Source of the DNA: Rhodococcus sovatensis
Lineage (GTDB): Bacteria > Actinomycetota > Actinomycetes > Mycobacteriales > Mycobacteriaceae
Direction: 5' to 3'
DNA: 64,000 bases
Assembly: GCF_037327425.1 (NCBI RefSeq)
Contig: NZ_CP147846.1
Coordinates: 620,001-684,000, forward strand
Below are positions 53,781 to 61,704 of the stretch, one piece after another; within the stretch, counting starts at the first letter, position 1; every line of letters starts with the position of its first letter. Made by a program: the position numbers and the translations under genes. The notes under the pieces were generated by a model. The model saw only the letters and a list, made by a program, of their open reading frames with translations. It was not told the DNA's origin and ran no database searches.

Positions 53781-53837
53781 ATCGCTTGGATGGTTCATCC
53801 ACGCAATCTGATCGTATGAATGAACCATTCAAGCGAT
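53781..53837. repeat. Palindromic repeat unit, copy 3 (variant core)
   Basis: Arms 53781-53803 and 53813-53837 (ATCGCTTGGATGGTTCATCC and its near complement) enclose CAATCTGAT. The outer CGCTTG and inner CGTATGAA match copies 1 and 2, but the core reads ATGGTTCAT in place of AAGGTCCAT, changed in both arms so that pairing is kept. Confidence 0.82.
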
Positions 53838-53851
53838 GGGGAACCAAAACC

Positions 53852-55117
53852 TCACGCCCGAGCGTGCGACGCGACGTCCTGCTCGGAAAGGGCTGGGGTA
53901 CGAACTCGGCCGAGGATCACCACGACGATCAGAGCGGCGAATACAGGGATGCAGGCGAGCAGCACGATGGTGCTGGTCGCGGTCCCGAGGCCGATGAGTG
54001 CGCCGCCGACGATCGGTCCGACGACGGAGCCGAGGCGACCCATCGACGATGCCCAGCCGACGCCGGTTGCAGCGGTGCGCTGAGGGTAGATCGATACCGC
54101 TACAGCGGCTTGGCCGATCATGCCTGCCTGCAAACCTAGGCCGACGCCACCGAAGACCAAAAGCAGCAGCGCCTTGTCCGGCCCGAGGAACGCCGAGATC
54201 ACGAGGAAAACTATGGCGGCCGCCGTGGTGCCGGTCAGTACGGACGTCATCTTGAACTTGAGTACGCCGACGATGAGGATGCCTGCACCGATGATGCTTC
54301 CGACTCCGAGTGCAGCGGAGCCGAGTGGCGCGAGACCGGTGCTGAAGCCGTAGCTGATCAGCAGTGTCGGTAGCCACGAGGAGAAGATGTAGAAGACGGA
54401 GAACACGAGGAACGCGAAGGCCCACAGGAGAAGTGTTCGGGTGCGCACCTCGGAATCGAACAACCGGGCGACCGATGCGCTGCGCTTGGCGTCGGCGACG
54501 GGAACGCTGCCGATCACCGCGCGCTCGTCGGGAAGCCCGAACCAGAGGAACGGGAACAACACTGCCGAGGCGACTGCACCGACGATGAACACGGACGGCC
54601 ATCCGAAGTTGCTCACCAACTGGCTGCCGGCAACGCCTGCGATCAGGGCGCCGAGAGAAATGCCCATGGTGACGAATACTGCGATGGACTGGCGGAACCT
54701 CGCGGGGTTCAGAGCAGTAGCCTGTGCGACCGCAGCGGGCATGACTGCACCCAGTCCGAGGCCGGTGACGAAGCGAAGTGCTGTGAGTTCGACGATGGAA
54801 CCGGCCCATGCTGTCAGCAACGAGCCGATGGTGAACACCCCGACGGCGACCAGGACGACGTTGCGACATCCGAACCGGGCAACGAGCCGACCGACCGCGA
54901 TGTAACCGATCGCGACCCCGAGACTCGTTAATGCCAGGGCAGGAGTGAAGTGCGACGCCGACACATCCCAGTCTCGGGCGAGCGATGGAACCGAGAGTCC
55001 CAGCGCGATGGTGTCGTAGCCGTCGAGCACAACGGCGATGAAAGCCAGTGTCAGCACTGGCCAGTTGGGCCGTGTGATCTCGGAGGTGTCATTACTTGTC
55101 ATGGTCGGTCCGCTCAT
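53852..55117 (-). CDS. MFS transporter, aromatic acid:H+ symporter (AAHS) type
   Basis: This 421-residue membrane protein has about 12 helices. VVLDGYDTIALGLSVPSLARDW is the AAHS helix 1 signature with the essential DGYD motif seen in PcaK, BenK and VanK, and GRLVARFGCRNVVLV is the conserved 2-3 loop. It probably imports the aromatic acid degraded by the operon, of which it is the last gene. The ATG at 55117 follows AGGA at seven bases. It ends beside the palindromic repeats. Confidence 0.92.
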   Translation of the reverse strand: MSGPTMTSNDTSEITRPNWPVLTLAFIAVVLDGYDTIALGLSVPSLARDWDVSASHFTPALALTSLGVAIGYIAVGRLVARFGCRNVVLVAVGVFTIGSLLTAWAGSIVELTALRFVTGLGLGAVMPAAVAQATALNPARFRQSIAVFVTMGISLGALIAGVAGSQLVSNFGWPSVFIVGAVASAVLFPFLWFGLPDERAVIGSVPVADAKRSASVARLFDSEVRTRTLLLWAFAFLVFSVFYIFSSWLPTLLISYGFSTGLAPLGSAALGVGSIIGAGILIVGVLKFKMTSVLTGTTAAAIVFLVISAFLGPDKALLLLVFGGVGLGLQAGMIGQAAVAVSIYPQRTAATGVGWASSMGRLGSVVGPIVGGALIGLGTATSTIVLLACIPVFAALIVVVILGRVRTPALSEQDVASHARA

Positions 55118-55158
55118 TATGCGTCCTGGAGGTTGTGTCGGCAGCGGGATGCGCCGAA

Positions 55159-55572
55159 TCAGACTGGGGAAGCGCCCGTTGTTCGAGCGTTGGGAATGAA
55201 GCCGTGTGCCTCGATCTCGACGGTGAGTCCGGGCTCGACGAGTGCCGACACCTCGATGAGCGTCGAGCAGGGAAAGTCTCCGGTGAATACTTGGGCGCGT
55301 GCTCGACCGATCGCCGCCTTGTCTGCGATTGCCTTGACGTAGATGCGGAGCGCCACGATGTCGTCGACGTCGGCGCCGCACGCGTGGGCGAGCGAGCGTA
55401 TACGACGAAATGTCTCGACGGTCTGTTGATAGGTGTCGGAGCCACCGACCGGTCCGGACGGTGTACCGGCGTGCATGCCGGAGAGGAAGAACTGGTTTCC
55501 GACGACGCGGGCGTTGCTGAACATCCCGGGCAGGGGAGGCTCGGGGACGTCGGGATGCGCAACTTTCGTCAT
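55159..55572 (-). CDS. RidA/YjgF-family protein
   Basis: This 137-residue protein has the RidA pattern: PGMFSNARVVGNQFFLSGMHAG, TYQQTVETFRRIRSLAHACGADVDDIVALRIYV and a C-terminal FPCSTLIEVSALVEPGLTVEIEAHGFIP, with the usual Glu. Members deaminate reactive enamines or act as hydrolases or tautomerases in aromatic operons. The ATG overlaps the next gene's stop (ATGA). The Arg that binds carboxylates in classical RidA is not obvious, so a pathway-specific role such as 2-hydroxymuconate-type isomer processing is possible. Confidence 0.88.
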   Translation of the reverse strand: MTKVAHPDVPEPPLPGMFSNARVVGNQFFLSGMHAGTPSGPVGGSDTYQQTVETFRRIRSLAHACGADVDDIVALRIYVKAIADKAAIGRARAQVFTGDFPCSTLIEVSALVEPGLTVEIEAHGFIPNARTTGASPV

Positions 55573-55901
55573 GGCGTGAGAACACCGCGACGAACGTCGG
55601 ACTCCTCGGCGAGACGTTCGCGCACAGGAACGAAGTCGTAGGTGGGATAGAAGTCGGTGGTGAACGTGCCCCACGCTCGACGTTCCAGTTCGACGTTGAC
55701 CGACGCCAACCGATGCGCCGGTAGCCGAAGGGTGACGATCTGCCCGACGCCCATCGCCACCACCCAGGACACGACCTCACACCCCTCGGGTGGGAATTCG
55801 CGCCACCAGTCGGCGTCGTCGAGACGACCTTGAAGCTGCTCGAGATTCTGGCTCTGGTCGTGTCGGAGGAAGATCGTCAACATCATGGTGTCGGCACTCA
55901 T
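55569..55901 (-). CDS. Small unknown protein of the aromatic operon
   Basis: This 110-residue protein is unrecognised. MMLTIFLRHDQSQNLEQLQGRLDDADWWREFPPEG and VSWVVAMGVGQIVTLRLPAHRLASVNVELERRAWG suggest a ferredoxin-like or dimeric alpha/beta-barrel fold. Its start overlaps the Rieske oxygenase stop (ATGA) and its stop overlaps the RidA start (ATGA), so it is made with these enzymes. An accessory or isomerase role is an inference from position. Confidence 0.78.
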   Translation of the reverse strand: MSADTMMLTIFLRHDQSQNLEQLQGRLDDADWWREFPPEGCEVVSWVVAMGVGQIVTLRLPAHRLASVNVELERRAWGTFTTDFYPTYDFVPVRERLAEESDVRRGVLTP

Positions 55902-56980
55902 GCGTTGGCACCGGCGAGCTGTTCGGCTTGAGCGAGTGCGTCGGCCCGGTACAGCCGTCGGATGCGCGATACGCCCAGATCGTGCTGATAGAGGTGCTCC
56001 TCACGGTCCGCGTCGGATGCCAGGACCTCGAGCACTGCACGGTCCTGCTCCAGCACCTGCCAGTGCTTCGCTTCGAGGACAGTGCGATAGAGGAACCGCC
56101 ACGATTCACGCTGCCAGTCGCTGACGCGTCGGGTTCTCCAGTGGAAGATCGCCGAATGGTCTCGGCCGATCGGCGTGCTCATGCCGACGATTCCGAAGAC
56201 GCCTCCGGGGCCCGCTCCGGGGCCGTACGGAATCTCCAGGTCGACGAAGTCCATGGATCCACGCACGAACTCGACCCAGTCGAAGTTGACGCCGCGCTGA
56301 TCGGTTTTCTCGAAGAAGAAGCCCCGATCGGTTTCCCGGATGCGGAAGCGCGCCGAGACGTCGCCGCCGAACATCGAATGCGAGTCGCGGTGCAGGAAAG
56401 CGCCGTGCATCGGGTCGAGGACGTTGTCCATGTAGAACCGCCAAGGGCCGGCCCACTCGGCGAAGTTGGGGAACCACGAGACCTCGGGGTCGGCCAGGCG
56501 GTCCGGCAGCACGAACGGTGTCGGTACCGAGTCGTTCGTCAGCGGAACGAACGCGAAGATCGTGTCGGCGGCTTCGACCACTTGCAGGGACACCGTTGCG
56601 CGACGACCTTCCAGCGCGCAACCGGGCATGCCGGGCACCGAGACGACGGTTCCATCACCGTCGACCTGAACGCCGTGGTACATGCATGCAATTCGGTCAC
56701 CCAGGTGTTGGCCGACTGACAGCGGTGCACTGCGGTGTGGGCACCGATCTTCGAGCATGCGGACGGTGCCCTGCGCATCCCGGAAGAGCACCCAGTCGAC
56801 GTCCAGGCGTCGAACAGGCACCATGGCACCGGCTTCGACCATATGCGACGGCAAGATCGGGTACCAGCGGTCTCGAATGCCGGTGGCAGCGATGTCCTCG
56901 GCATCGAGGTGGCGGCGGGTGCCCACCGCGTAGGTCGGGCCGGATCGGCGAGTCGTAGGGCGAGTTTCGGTAGTGGTCAT
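55898..56980 (-). CDS. Rieske non-heme iron oxygenase, vanillate-demethylase type
   Basis: This 360-residue oxygenase has a Rieske [2Fe-2S] site with Cys80-Pro-His82 and Cys99-x2-His102 (CPHRSAPLS and CMYHG). A mononuclear iron site is formed by Asp189, His192 and His197 (NVLDPMHGAFLH). The single-component alpha-subunit form and length match VanA-like O-demethylases and related ring hydroxylases. Electrons probably come from the PDR-type reductase encoded 5.7 kb upstream in the same operon. The substrate is unknown; an aromatic acid or methoxy compound fits the transporter. Confidence 0.94.
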   Translation of the reverse strand: MTTTETRPTTRRSGPTYAVGTRRHLDAEDIAATGIRDRWYPILPSHMVEAGAMVPVRRLDVDWVLFRDAQGTVRMLEDRCPHRSAPLSVGQHLGDRIACMYHGVQVDGDGTVVSVPGMPGCALEGRRATVSLQVVEAADTIFAFVPLTNDSVPTPFVLPDRLADPEVSWFPNFAEWAGPWRFYMDNVLDPMHGAFLHRDSHSMFGGDVSARFRIRETDRGFFFEKTDQRGVNFDWVEFVRGSMDFVDLEIPYGPGAGPGGVFGIVGMSTPIGRDHSAIFHWRTRRVSDWQRESWRFLYRTVLEAKHWQVLEQDRAVLEVLASDADREEHLYQHDLGVSRIRRLYRADALAQAEQLAGANA

Positions 56981-56981
56981 C

Positions 56982-57215
56982 TCAATTCCCCAATCTGCGC
57001 ATCTCGGCGCGAAAGTTCTCGGTGGTCCATGGGCCGCCGTCCGGACCGTGCAGTCCGAGAGTGTTGAGTCCTGCGACGACGCCGTCCAGGGTGTCCACTC
57101 CGCCGGAGTAGATTTCGGTGAGCGACCCGGCGAGCTTGCGCTCGTAGGGCGTGATCGGGCCGGGATGAGTTTGGTGTGTTTCCAGATATGGCTCGTGGGC
57201 TGTACGAGTTGTCAT
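56982..57215 (-). CDS. Small recombinase-like HTH protein of the aromatic operon
   Basis: This 77-residue protein ends in TPYERKLAGSLTEIYSGGVDTLDGVVAGLNTLGLHGPDGGPWTTENFRAEMRRL, the pattern annotated elsewhere as recombinase-like helix-turn-helix protein and often found beside Rieske oxygenases. No catalytic recombinase domain is present. It overlaps the degenerate hydrolase by four bases (ATGA) and ends one base before the Rieske gene. It may be an accessory or regulatory protein; the assignment is from memory of the family. Confidence 0.72.
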   Translation of the reverse strand: MTTRTAHEPYLETHQTHPGPITPYERKLAGSLTEIYSGGVDTLDGVVAGLNTLGLHGPDGGPWTTENFRAEMRRLGN

Positions 57216-57673
57216 CCGAATGCTCCTTCGACGAGTGGAGTGGGCGGGGTCAGTGCAGTTCCCGAGCGCAGTGCCAATCCCTCGGCGATGGTGACGAAGG
57301 ATGACGTCCACTCGTGGAACGATTCTCGGTTGCCGGTGTGGACCGGATGGGTGCAGCCATCGATGACGACGAACACCGCGTTGTCGATACCCCCGGCGAG
57401 GCGTTGCGCGACGGTCAGATCGGTGGTCGTATCGAGTGCAGACGCGACGACCAACGTCGGAACAGTCACCTGGGCAAGTAGATCCGTGTGTGTGTCGACG
57501 TCGAGGATCGGATCGGCAAGGATCAAGCTCAACACCGTCTCGGGGTTCCGTGCGGCGAGTTCGATCGCCGCAGCCGAGTCGGTATTCGAGGCGAACACGT
57601 GTGTCGGAATCGATGCGGCGACCGCCATCTGCGCGTCGTCGTCCCACCACCGAATGCCTGCGATCGTGGTCAT
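57212..57673 (-). CDS. Truncated alpha/beta-hydrolase-like protein
   Basis: This 153-residue protein resembles only the C-terminal two thirds of an alpha/beta hydrolase. TDSAAAIELAARNPETVLSLILADP follows where a GxSxG elbow would be, but here reads ASNTDSAA, so the nucleophile motif is absent. The Asp strand VPTLVVASALDTTTDL and a His in DGCTHPVHTGN are retained. Start and stop both overlap neighbours (ATGA), which argues for a functional gene and not a decayed remnant. It may be a non-catalytic partner or a hydrolase with a different mechanism. Confidence 0.72.
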   Translation of the reverse strand: MTTIAGIRWWDDDAQMAVAASIPTHVFASNTDSAAAIELAARNPETVLSLILADPILDVDTHTDLLAQVTVPTLVVASALDTTTDLTVAQRLAGGIDNAVFVVIDGCTHPVHTGNRESFHEWTSSFVTIAEGLALRSGTALTPPTPLVEGAFG

Positions 57674-59337
57674 CGGCTTGTCTCCTGTGGGATGTGTACC
57701 GGTGGAACGAAAGCGCCGGGTGTCGGCTCGATCGAGGCGACGTCCACCTCGATGACGCTCGGCCCTGTGCGTTCGACTGCCTCGGCGAGGGCGTCGGCGA
57801 ACGCGTCCGCCCGCTGAATCAGGTGATACGGCAGGTCCATCGACGCCGAGAGCAGATCGAAACGCGGGGTGTGCAGATCGACTCCAGCGCGGCGAAAGCC
57901 GTTCTTCTCCTGCATGTTCCGAAGAACACCGTAGCCTCCGTCGTTGAACACGACGACGATGGCGTGTGCGTTCGACCCCGCCAGTGAGGCCAGCTCGCCC
58001 AGGTGAACGGCAAGCCCGCCGTCGCCGACGAATATCAAGGTGGGTACGTCGGTTCGCCCGTGGGCTGCACCGATCCCCATCGCGAGGCCCTGTCCGATAC
58101 CGCCACCCAGCGGAAAGATGTTGGTCTCACGTTCGAGGATGGGGAGCAGTCGATTTCCCCACTGGCTCGACGGGATCGTGACGTCGCGAACGATGGGCGA
58201 ACGATCAGGCAGGATGGCGCGCATCGCGGCGCAGATGTCTGCGTAGCCACCGATGTACTCGGTGAGATCCGAGCGCACCAGCTCGCGCACCTCCCTGACA
58301 CGGTCGGCCCAGCCTGCTTGTTCGAGGACCTGGCCTGAGAGCGCGGACACAATGGTGCGGGCATCGCCGACGATGCCGACCTCGGCCGGAAAGACGCGCC
58401 CGATCGTCGATGGCTCGATATCGATCTGAATCATGCGGTCCGGCAGCCGCAGACTGTAGGACGCCGTTTCGTTCGAACGGAAGTGAGTTCCGATCGCGAT
58501 GAGGAGATCACTGTCGGCGAGCAGAGCCCGTGCCTGCGGTGTGGTCGCGAAGTTACCGACGACGAGCGGGTCGGTTTCGGGAACTATGCCCCGACCCGAA
58601 TTGCTGGTGATGATCCCGGCACCGAGCTTGTGTGCCAATTCGGCCAGTTGTGCACCTGCACCGGCCGCGCCGCCACCGAGCCAGAACAGCGGTCTCTTCG
58701 CGTCACGGATCAACGTCGCAGCACGGGCGAGCGCATCGGGATCCGGCGAAGCAACGGCGGTGTCGGCAATCGCGAACGGGCGCTGATTATCCGGCGACGC
58801 AATATACTGCAGATCGGAGGGCCATTCGACGCTGGCTGGACCGTTCGGAGCAGTGCAGATCCGGTGAATCGCAGTTTCGAGCTCTACGGCAACGTCTTTG
58901 ACGTCGGCGATGGTAGCGCTGTGCACCGAGATGGCGTCGAGGAGTTGCGGTTGCTTGGGGAATTCGTGGATGACGCCGCGGCTCGGTGACGGTCGGTCCG
59001 GGGTCAGAAATTCGCTGTCGATCTGACCGGTGATGTGCAGTACTCGGCTGCCGGCGGTCAGGGCCTCGACCATCGAACCGGCAGCGTTCCCCGCGCCGGT
59101 GCCGGTGCTGGTCAAGGCAACGCCGATGCGTCCGGTCGTGCGGGCGTAGGCGTCGGCAGCATTGACAGCTGCAGCTTCGTGTCGCATCTCGACGAAATCG
59201 AGGTCACGGTCGACGGCCTCGACGAGCGGTAGGTTGTGGATGCTGATGACGCCGAACGCAGTGGTGATGCCGTGGCGTTTCATGGCCTCGACCAGTACGT
59301 CACCGCCAGTTTGGCGTGCGCGTGGTGGGTGTTCCAT
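57670..59337 (-). CDS. Thiamin-diphosphate-dependent enzyme (acetolactate-synthase-like)
   Basis: This 555-residue protein has the three-domain layout of ThDP enzymes. Glu54 (EMRHEAAAVNAADAYAR) activates the thiazolium, and the cofactor/Mg site is VGDGGLAVHLGELASLAG with NDGGYG about 30 residues later. It lacks the clear FAD and branched-chain specificity features of acetolactate synthase and is closer in outline to benzoylformate decarboxylase or benzaldehyde lyase types. In this operon it probably cleaves or joins a 2-keto acid or aldehyde formed after ring fission. The ATG follows AGGAG; the frame is open further upstream. Confidence 0.88.
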   Translation of the reverse strand: MEHPPRARQTGGDVLVEAMKRHGITTAFGVISIHNLPLVEAVDRDLDFVEMRHEAAAVNAADAYARTTGRIGVALTSTGTGAGNAAGSMVEALTAGSRVLHITGQIDSEFLTPDRPSPSRGVIHEFPKQPQLLDAISVHSATIADVKDVAVELETAIHRICTAPNGPASVEWPSDLQYIASPDNQRPFAIADTAVASPDPDALARAATLIRDAKRPLFWLGGGAAGAGAQLAELAHKLGAGIITSNSGRGIVPETDPLVVGNFATTPQARALLADSDLLIAIGTHFRSNETASYSLRLPDRMIQIDIEPSTIGRVFPAEVGIVGDARTIVSALSGQVLEQAGWADRVREVRELVRSDLTEYIGGYADICAAMRAILPDRSPIVRDVTIPSSQWGNRLLPILERETNIFPLGGGIGQGLAMGIGAAHGRTDVPTLIFVGDGGLAVHLGELASLAGSNAHAIVVVFNDGGYGVLRNMQEKNGFRRAGVDLHTPRFDLLSASMDLPYHLIQRADAFADALAEAVERTGPSVIEVDVASIEPTPGAFVPPVHIPQETSR

Positions 59338-59365
59338 AGGTTGCTCCTGAGCTCGGAAGGGACGT

Positions 59366-60148
59366 TCAGACATAGCGGTGGACGCCGCCGCCGACGTCGA
59401 GTGATGCGCCGGTGATGTAGCTGCTGAGTGGAGACAGCATCGTGGTGATGGGGAAGGCCAATTCCTCTGCTGTACCGAATCGGCCGAGGCTGATTCCTCG
59501 ATCGGCGGCGATGTCGGCACTCCACTCCTCGAAGTCGAGCTCGGTGTCACTGTCGCCGTAGCGCCGTTGCCACTGCCCGGTGTCGATCAGTCCCAGCAGT
59601 ACCGAGTTCACTCGAATATGTTCTGCAGCAAGGTCGCTTGCCAGAGACCGGGAGAGGTTGAGCAGGCCGGCTCGTGCGGCAGCGGTGATCGCCAGACGCG
59701 ACTCGGGTTGGCGTGAGAGTATCGCGTTGACGATCACGATCGAACCCGAATCGGACGATGACAGCGCCTTTCTCGTGGCGCGCACGACATTGAGTGCGCC
59801 GAAGATTTTGAGGTCGAACTCGGCACGGATCTCGTCGTCGGACGTCTCGTCTAGCGTGCTCATCAGCGAGCGCCCGGCGTTGCACACCACTGAATCGAGG
59901 CCGCCGAGACGGTCGACGGCATCGGAGACGAAGCGCTCGACCGAGGGCTTGTGGGTGACGTCGCACGACGCAGTGACCACGTCGGTGATCTTCGCCAAAT
60001 GCGCTGTTGCCGCTCGCAAGCGCGGCTCGTCGCGAGCGCACAGAGCCAGCCGTGCGCCCTCGCCGGCGAGCATTGTCGCCGTGGCGAGACCGATGCCCGA
60101 GCTGGCGCCCGTGATCAGTATTCGACGTCCGTGCAAATGCAGGTCCAT
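59366..60148 (-). CDS. SDR protein with altered catalytic residues
   Basis: This 260-residue short-chain dehydrogenase has the cofactor loop ITGASSGIGLATATM, CARDEPRLR and CNAGRSLMS. At the position of YxxxK it reads AITAAARAGLLNLSRSL, so the catalytic Tyr appears as Ile or Thr and the Lys as Arg, while the flanking helix is normal. The C-terminal segment ITGASLDVGGGVHRYV is typical. It lies 28 bp after the ThDP gene's neighbour and 12 bp from the next SDR. It may use a different proton relay or be a binding or dehydratase-like variant. Confidence 0.87.
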   Translation of the reverse strand: MDLHLHGRRILITGASSGIGLATATMLAGEGARLALCARDEPRLRAATAHLAKITDVVTASCDVTHKPSVERFVSDAVDRLGGLDSVVCNAGRSLMSTLDETSDDEIRAEFDLKIFGALNVVRATRKALSSSDSGSIVIVNAILSRQPESRLAITAAARAGLLNLSRSLASDLAAEHIRVNSVLLGLIDTGQWQRRYGDSDTELDFEEWSADIAADRGISLGRFGTAEELAFPITTMLSPLSSYITGASLDVGGGVHRYV

Positions 60149-60160
60149 TCGGTGTTCTCC

Positions 60161-60895
60161 TCAGCGAAAGATGAAGCCGCCGTCGACGACGATGGTCTGG
60201 CCGGTGACGAACGCGGCGTCCTCCGATAGCAGGAACCGCACGACTCCGGCTACGTCCTCGGGCGTCTGTTCACGGTCGAGCGCCCTACCGTCGGTGTAGG
60301 TTCGGTATCGCGCGTCGGGCACCGATTCTGTTGCTTCGACGCGAATCAGGCCTGGCGCAACGGCATTGACTCGTACACCGTGCGGTCCGGCATCTCTGGC
60401 CATCGATCGTGTCATGCCGATGACCGCGGCTTTGGAACTGACGTAGTGGACGAGTCGCGGGGACCCGTACATCGCGACGTCCGAGGCGATGTTGACGATG
60501 GACCCCTTCGACTCCGCTATGGCGGGCCACAGGTACTTCGTCATCGCCCAGGTGCCGCGAATATTGACGGATGTGACTCGGTCGAATTCGGCTTCTTCGA
60601 GTTCGAAGAACGTCTTGCCGCCGACGCCGTCGGCGATGGCCGCGTTGTTGACGAGGCCGATGAGCCGCTCCGATTGCACCTTCGCGGCGAGAGCGCGAAC
60701 AGAGTCGGTGTCGCCGATGTCGGTGACCACAGCTTCGGCGTCGTACCCGTTGTCACGCAGGGATGCTGCTGCGGCGTGGCCGGTGTCGGAGTTGCGCTCG
60801 GCGATGATCACCCGATTGCCCTCGCTGCACAGTCGTTCCGCGATGGAGCGCCCGAGTCCGCGACCGGCGCCGGTGACGACGACGGTGCCGGTCAT
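60161..60895 (-). CDS. SDR oxidoreductase of the aromatic operon
   Basis: This 244-residue classical SDR has VVVTGAGRGLGRSIAERL, NNAAIADGVGG, the catalytic Ser in VNIASDVAMYG, and YVSSK with the usual Tyr and Lys. It resembles 3-oxoacyl-ACP reductase and cis-dihydrodiol or hydroxy-acid dehydrogenases. The ATG overlaps the hydrolase gene's stop (ATGA); a much longer open frame upstream lies over that gene. It probably oxidises an alcohol intermediate in the pathway. Confidence 0.9.
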   Translation of the reverse strand: MTGTVVVTGAGRGLGRSIAERLCSEGNRVIIAERNSDTGHAAAASLRDNGYDAEAVVTDIGDTDSVRALAAKVQSERLIGLVNNAAIADGVGGKTFFELEEAEFDRVTSVNIRGTWAMTKYLWPAIAESKGSIVNIASDVAMYGSPRLVHYVSSKAAVIGMTRSMARDAGPHGVRVNAVAPGLIRVEATESVPDARYRTYTDGRALDREQTPEDVAGVVRFLLSEDAAFVTGQTIVVDGGFIFR

Positions 60896-61704
60896 GACAG
60901 GCCCTCCACGAAGTCTCCGACGAGTGCGGCCACGACTGCTGGCTGCTCTTGTATCGCCACGTGGCCGGCGCCCGCGATCTCGTGAAATCGCGCGTCGGGT
61001 ATGCGCTCGGCGAGCAGGCGAGATTCCGCCACTCCGGTGATCTCGTCGGATTCGCCGACGAGAACAAGCGTCGGGCAGGCGATGTCGGACAGTCGAGGCC
61101 CATGATCGGTCGACTCCATGAACTTCGCAGCTGCGCCGAATCCTGCACGTCGCACAGACGCCATCGAGGTACGAACCGACTCGACGACCGCAGGTTCGGC
61201 GCCGGGCGCAACGAGCCGGGGCGCACGTTCGGCTGCGATGGCGGCCGCACCGCGTGTGGCCATCTCTTGGGCGCGCTCTCTCATTCCGGCGGACTTCTCC
61301 GGTGACGTGCCGCTCCCTCGGGTGCTGTCGGCCAGGACGAGCCCGGCCACTCTGTCCGGGTGAGAGAGAGCGGTGGCGAGGGCGATTACCCCGCCCCACG
61401 AGGTACCGAGCAGTGTGATCGGTGCCTCGGGGGAGAAGGCATCGGCGACCTGGATTACGTCGGCGACGAAGTCGTGGGACGTGCTCGTGGGATCGGAGGA
61501 CTCGCCGTAGCCGCTGGCGTCGAGGCACAGGGCGTGAATACCGAGCTCGGCCAACTGTTCTGCCAGAGGCGTGCACGAGCGCGCGGAGCCACCGATTCCA
61601 TGCAGAAGCAGGACGGTCGGCGTGGACGGATCCGCCTCGACGGGACGGTACTCGTAGAGGTGCAGCTCGCCGACGAACGTAGAGCGTGCCATCGACGTGT
61701 CCAT
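60892..61704 (-). CDS. Alpha/beta hydrolase, meta-cleavage-product type
   Basis: This 270-residue hydrolase has LLLHGIGGSARSC (oxyanion loop), nucleophile Ser in LGTSWGGVIAL, Asp in VGESDEIT and His in AGAGHVA. The outline fits BphD/MhpC-like carbon-carbon hydrolases that act after extradiol cleavage. Its ATG overlaps the extradiol dioxygenase stop (TGATG), which strengthens this role. The family is broad, so esterase activity is also possible. Confidence 0.88.
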   Translation of the reverse strand: MDTSMARSTFVGELHLYEYRPVEADPSTPTVLLLHGIGGSARSCTPLAEQLAELGIHALCLDASGYGESSDPTSTSHDFVADVIQVADAFSPEAPITLLGTSWGGVIALATALSHPDRVAGLVLADSTRGSGTSPEKSAGMRERAQEMATRGAAAIAAERAPRLVAPGAEPAVVESVRTSMASVRRAGFGAAAKFMESTDHGPRLSDIACPTLVLVGESDEITGVAESRLLAERIPDARFHEIAGAGHVAIQEQPAVVAALVGDFVEGLS

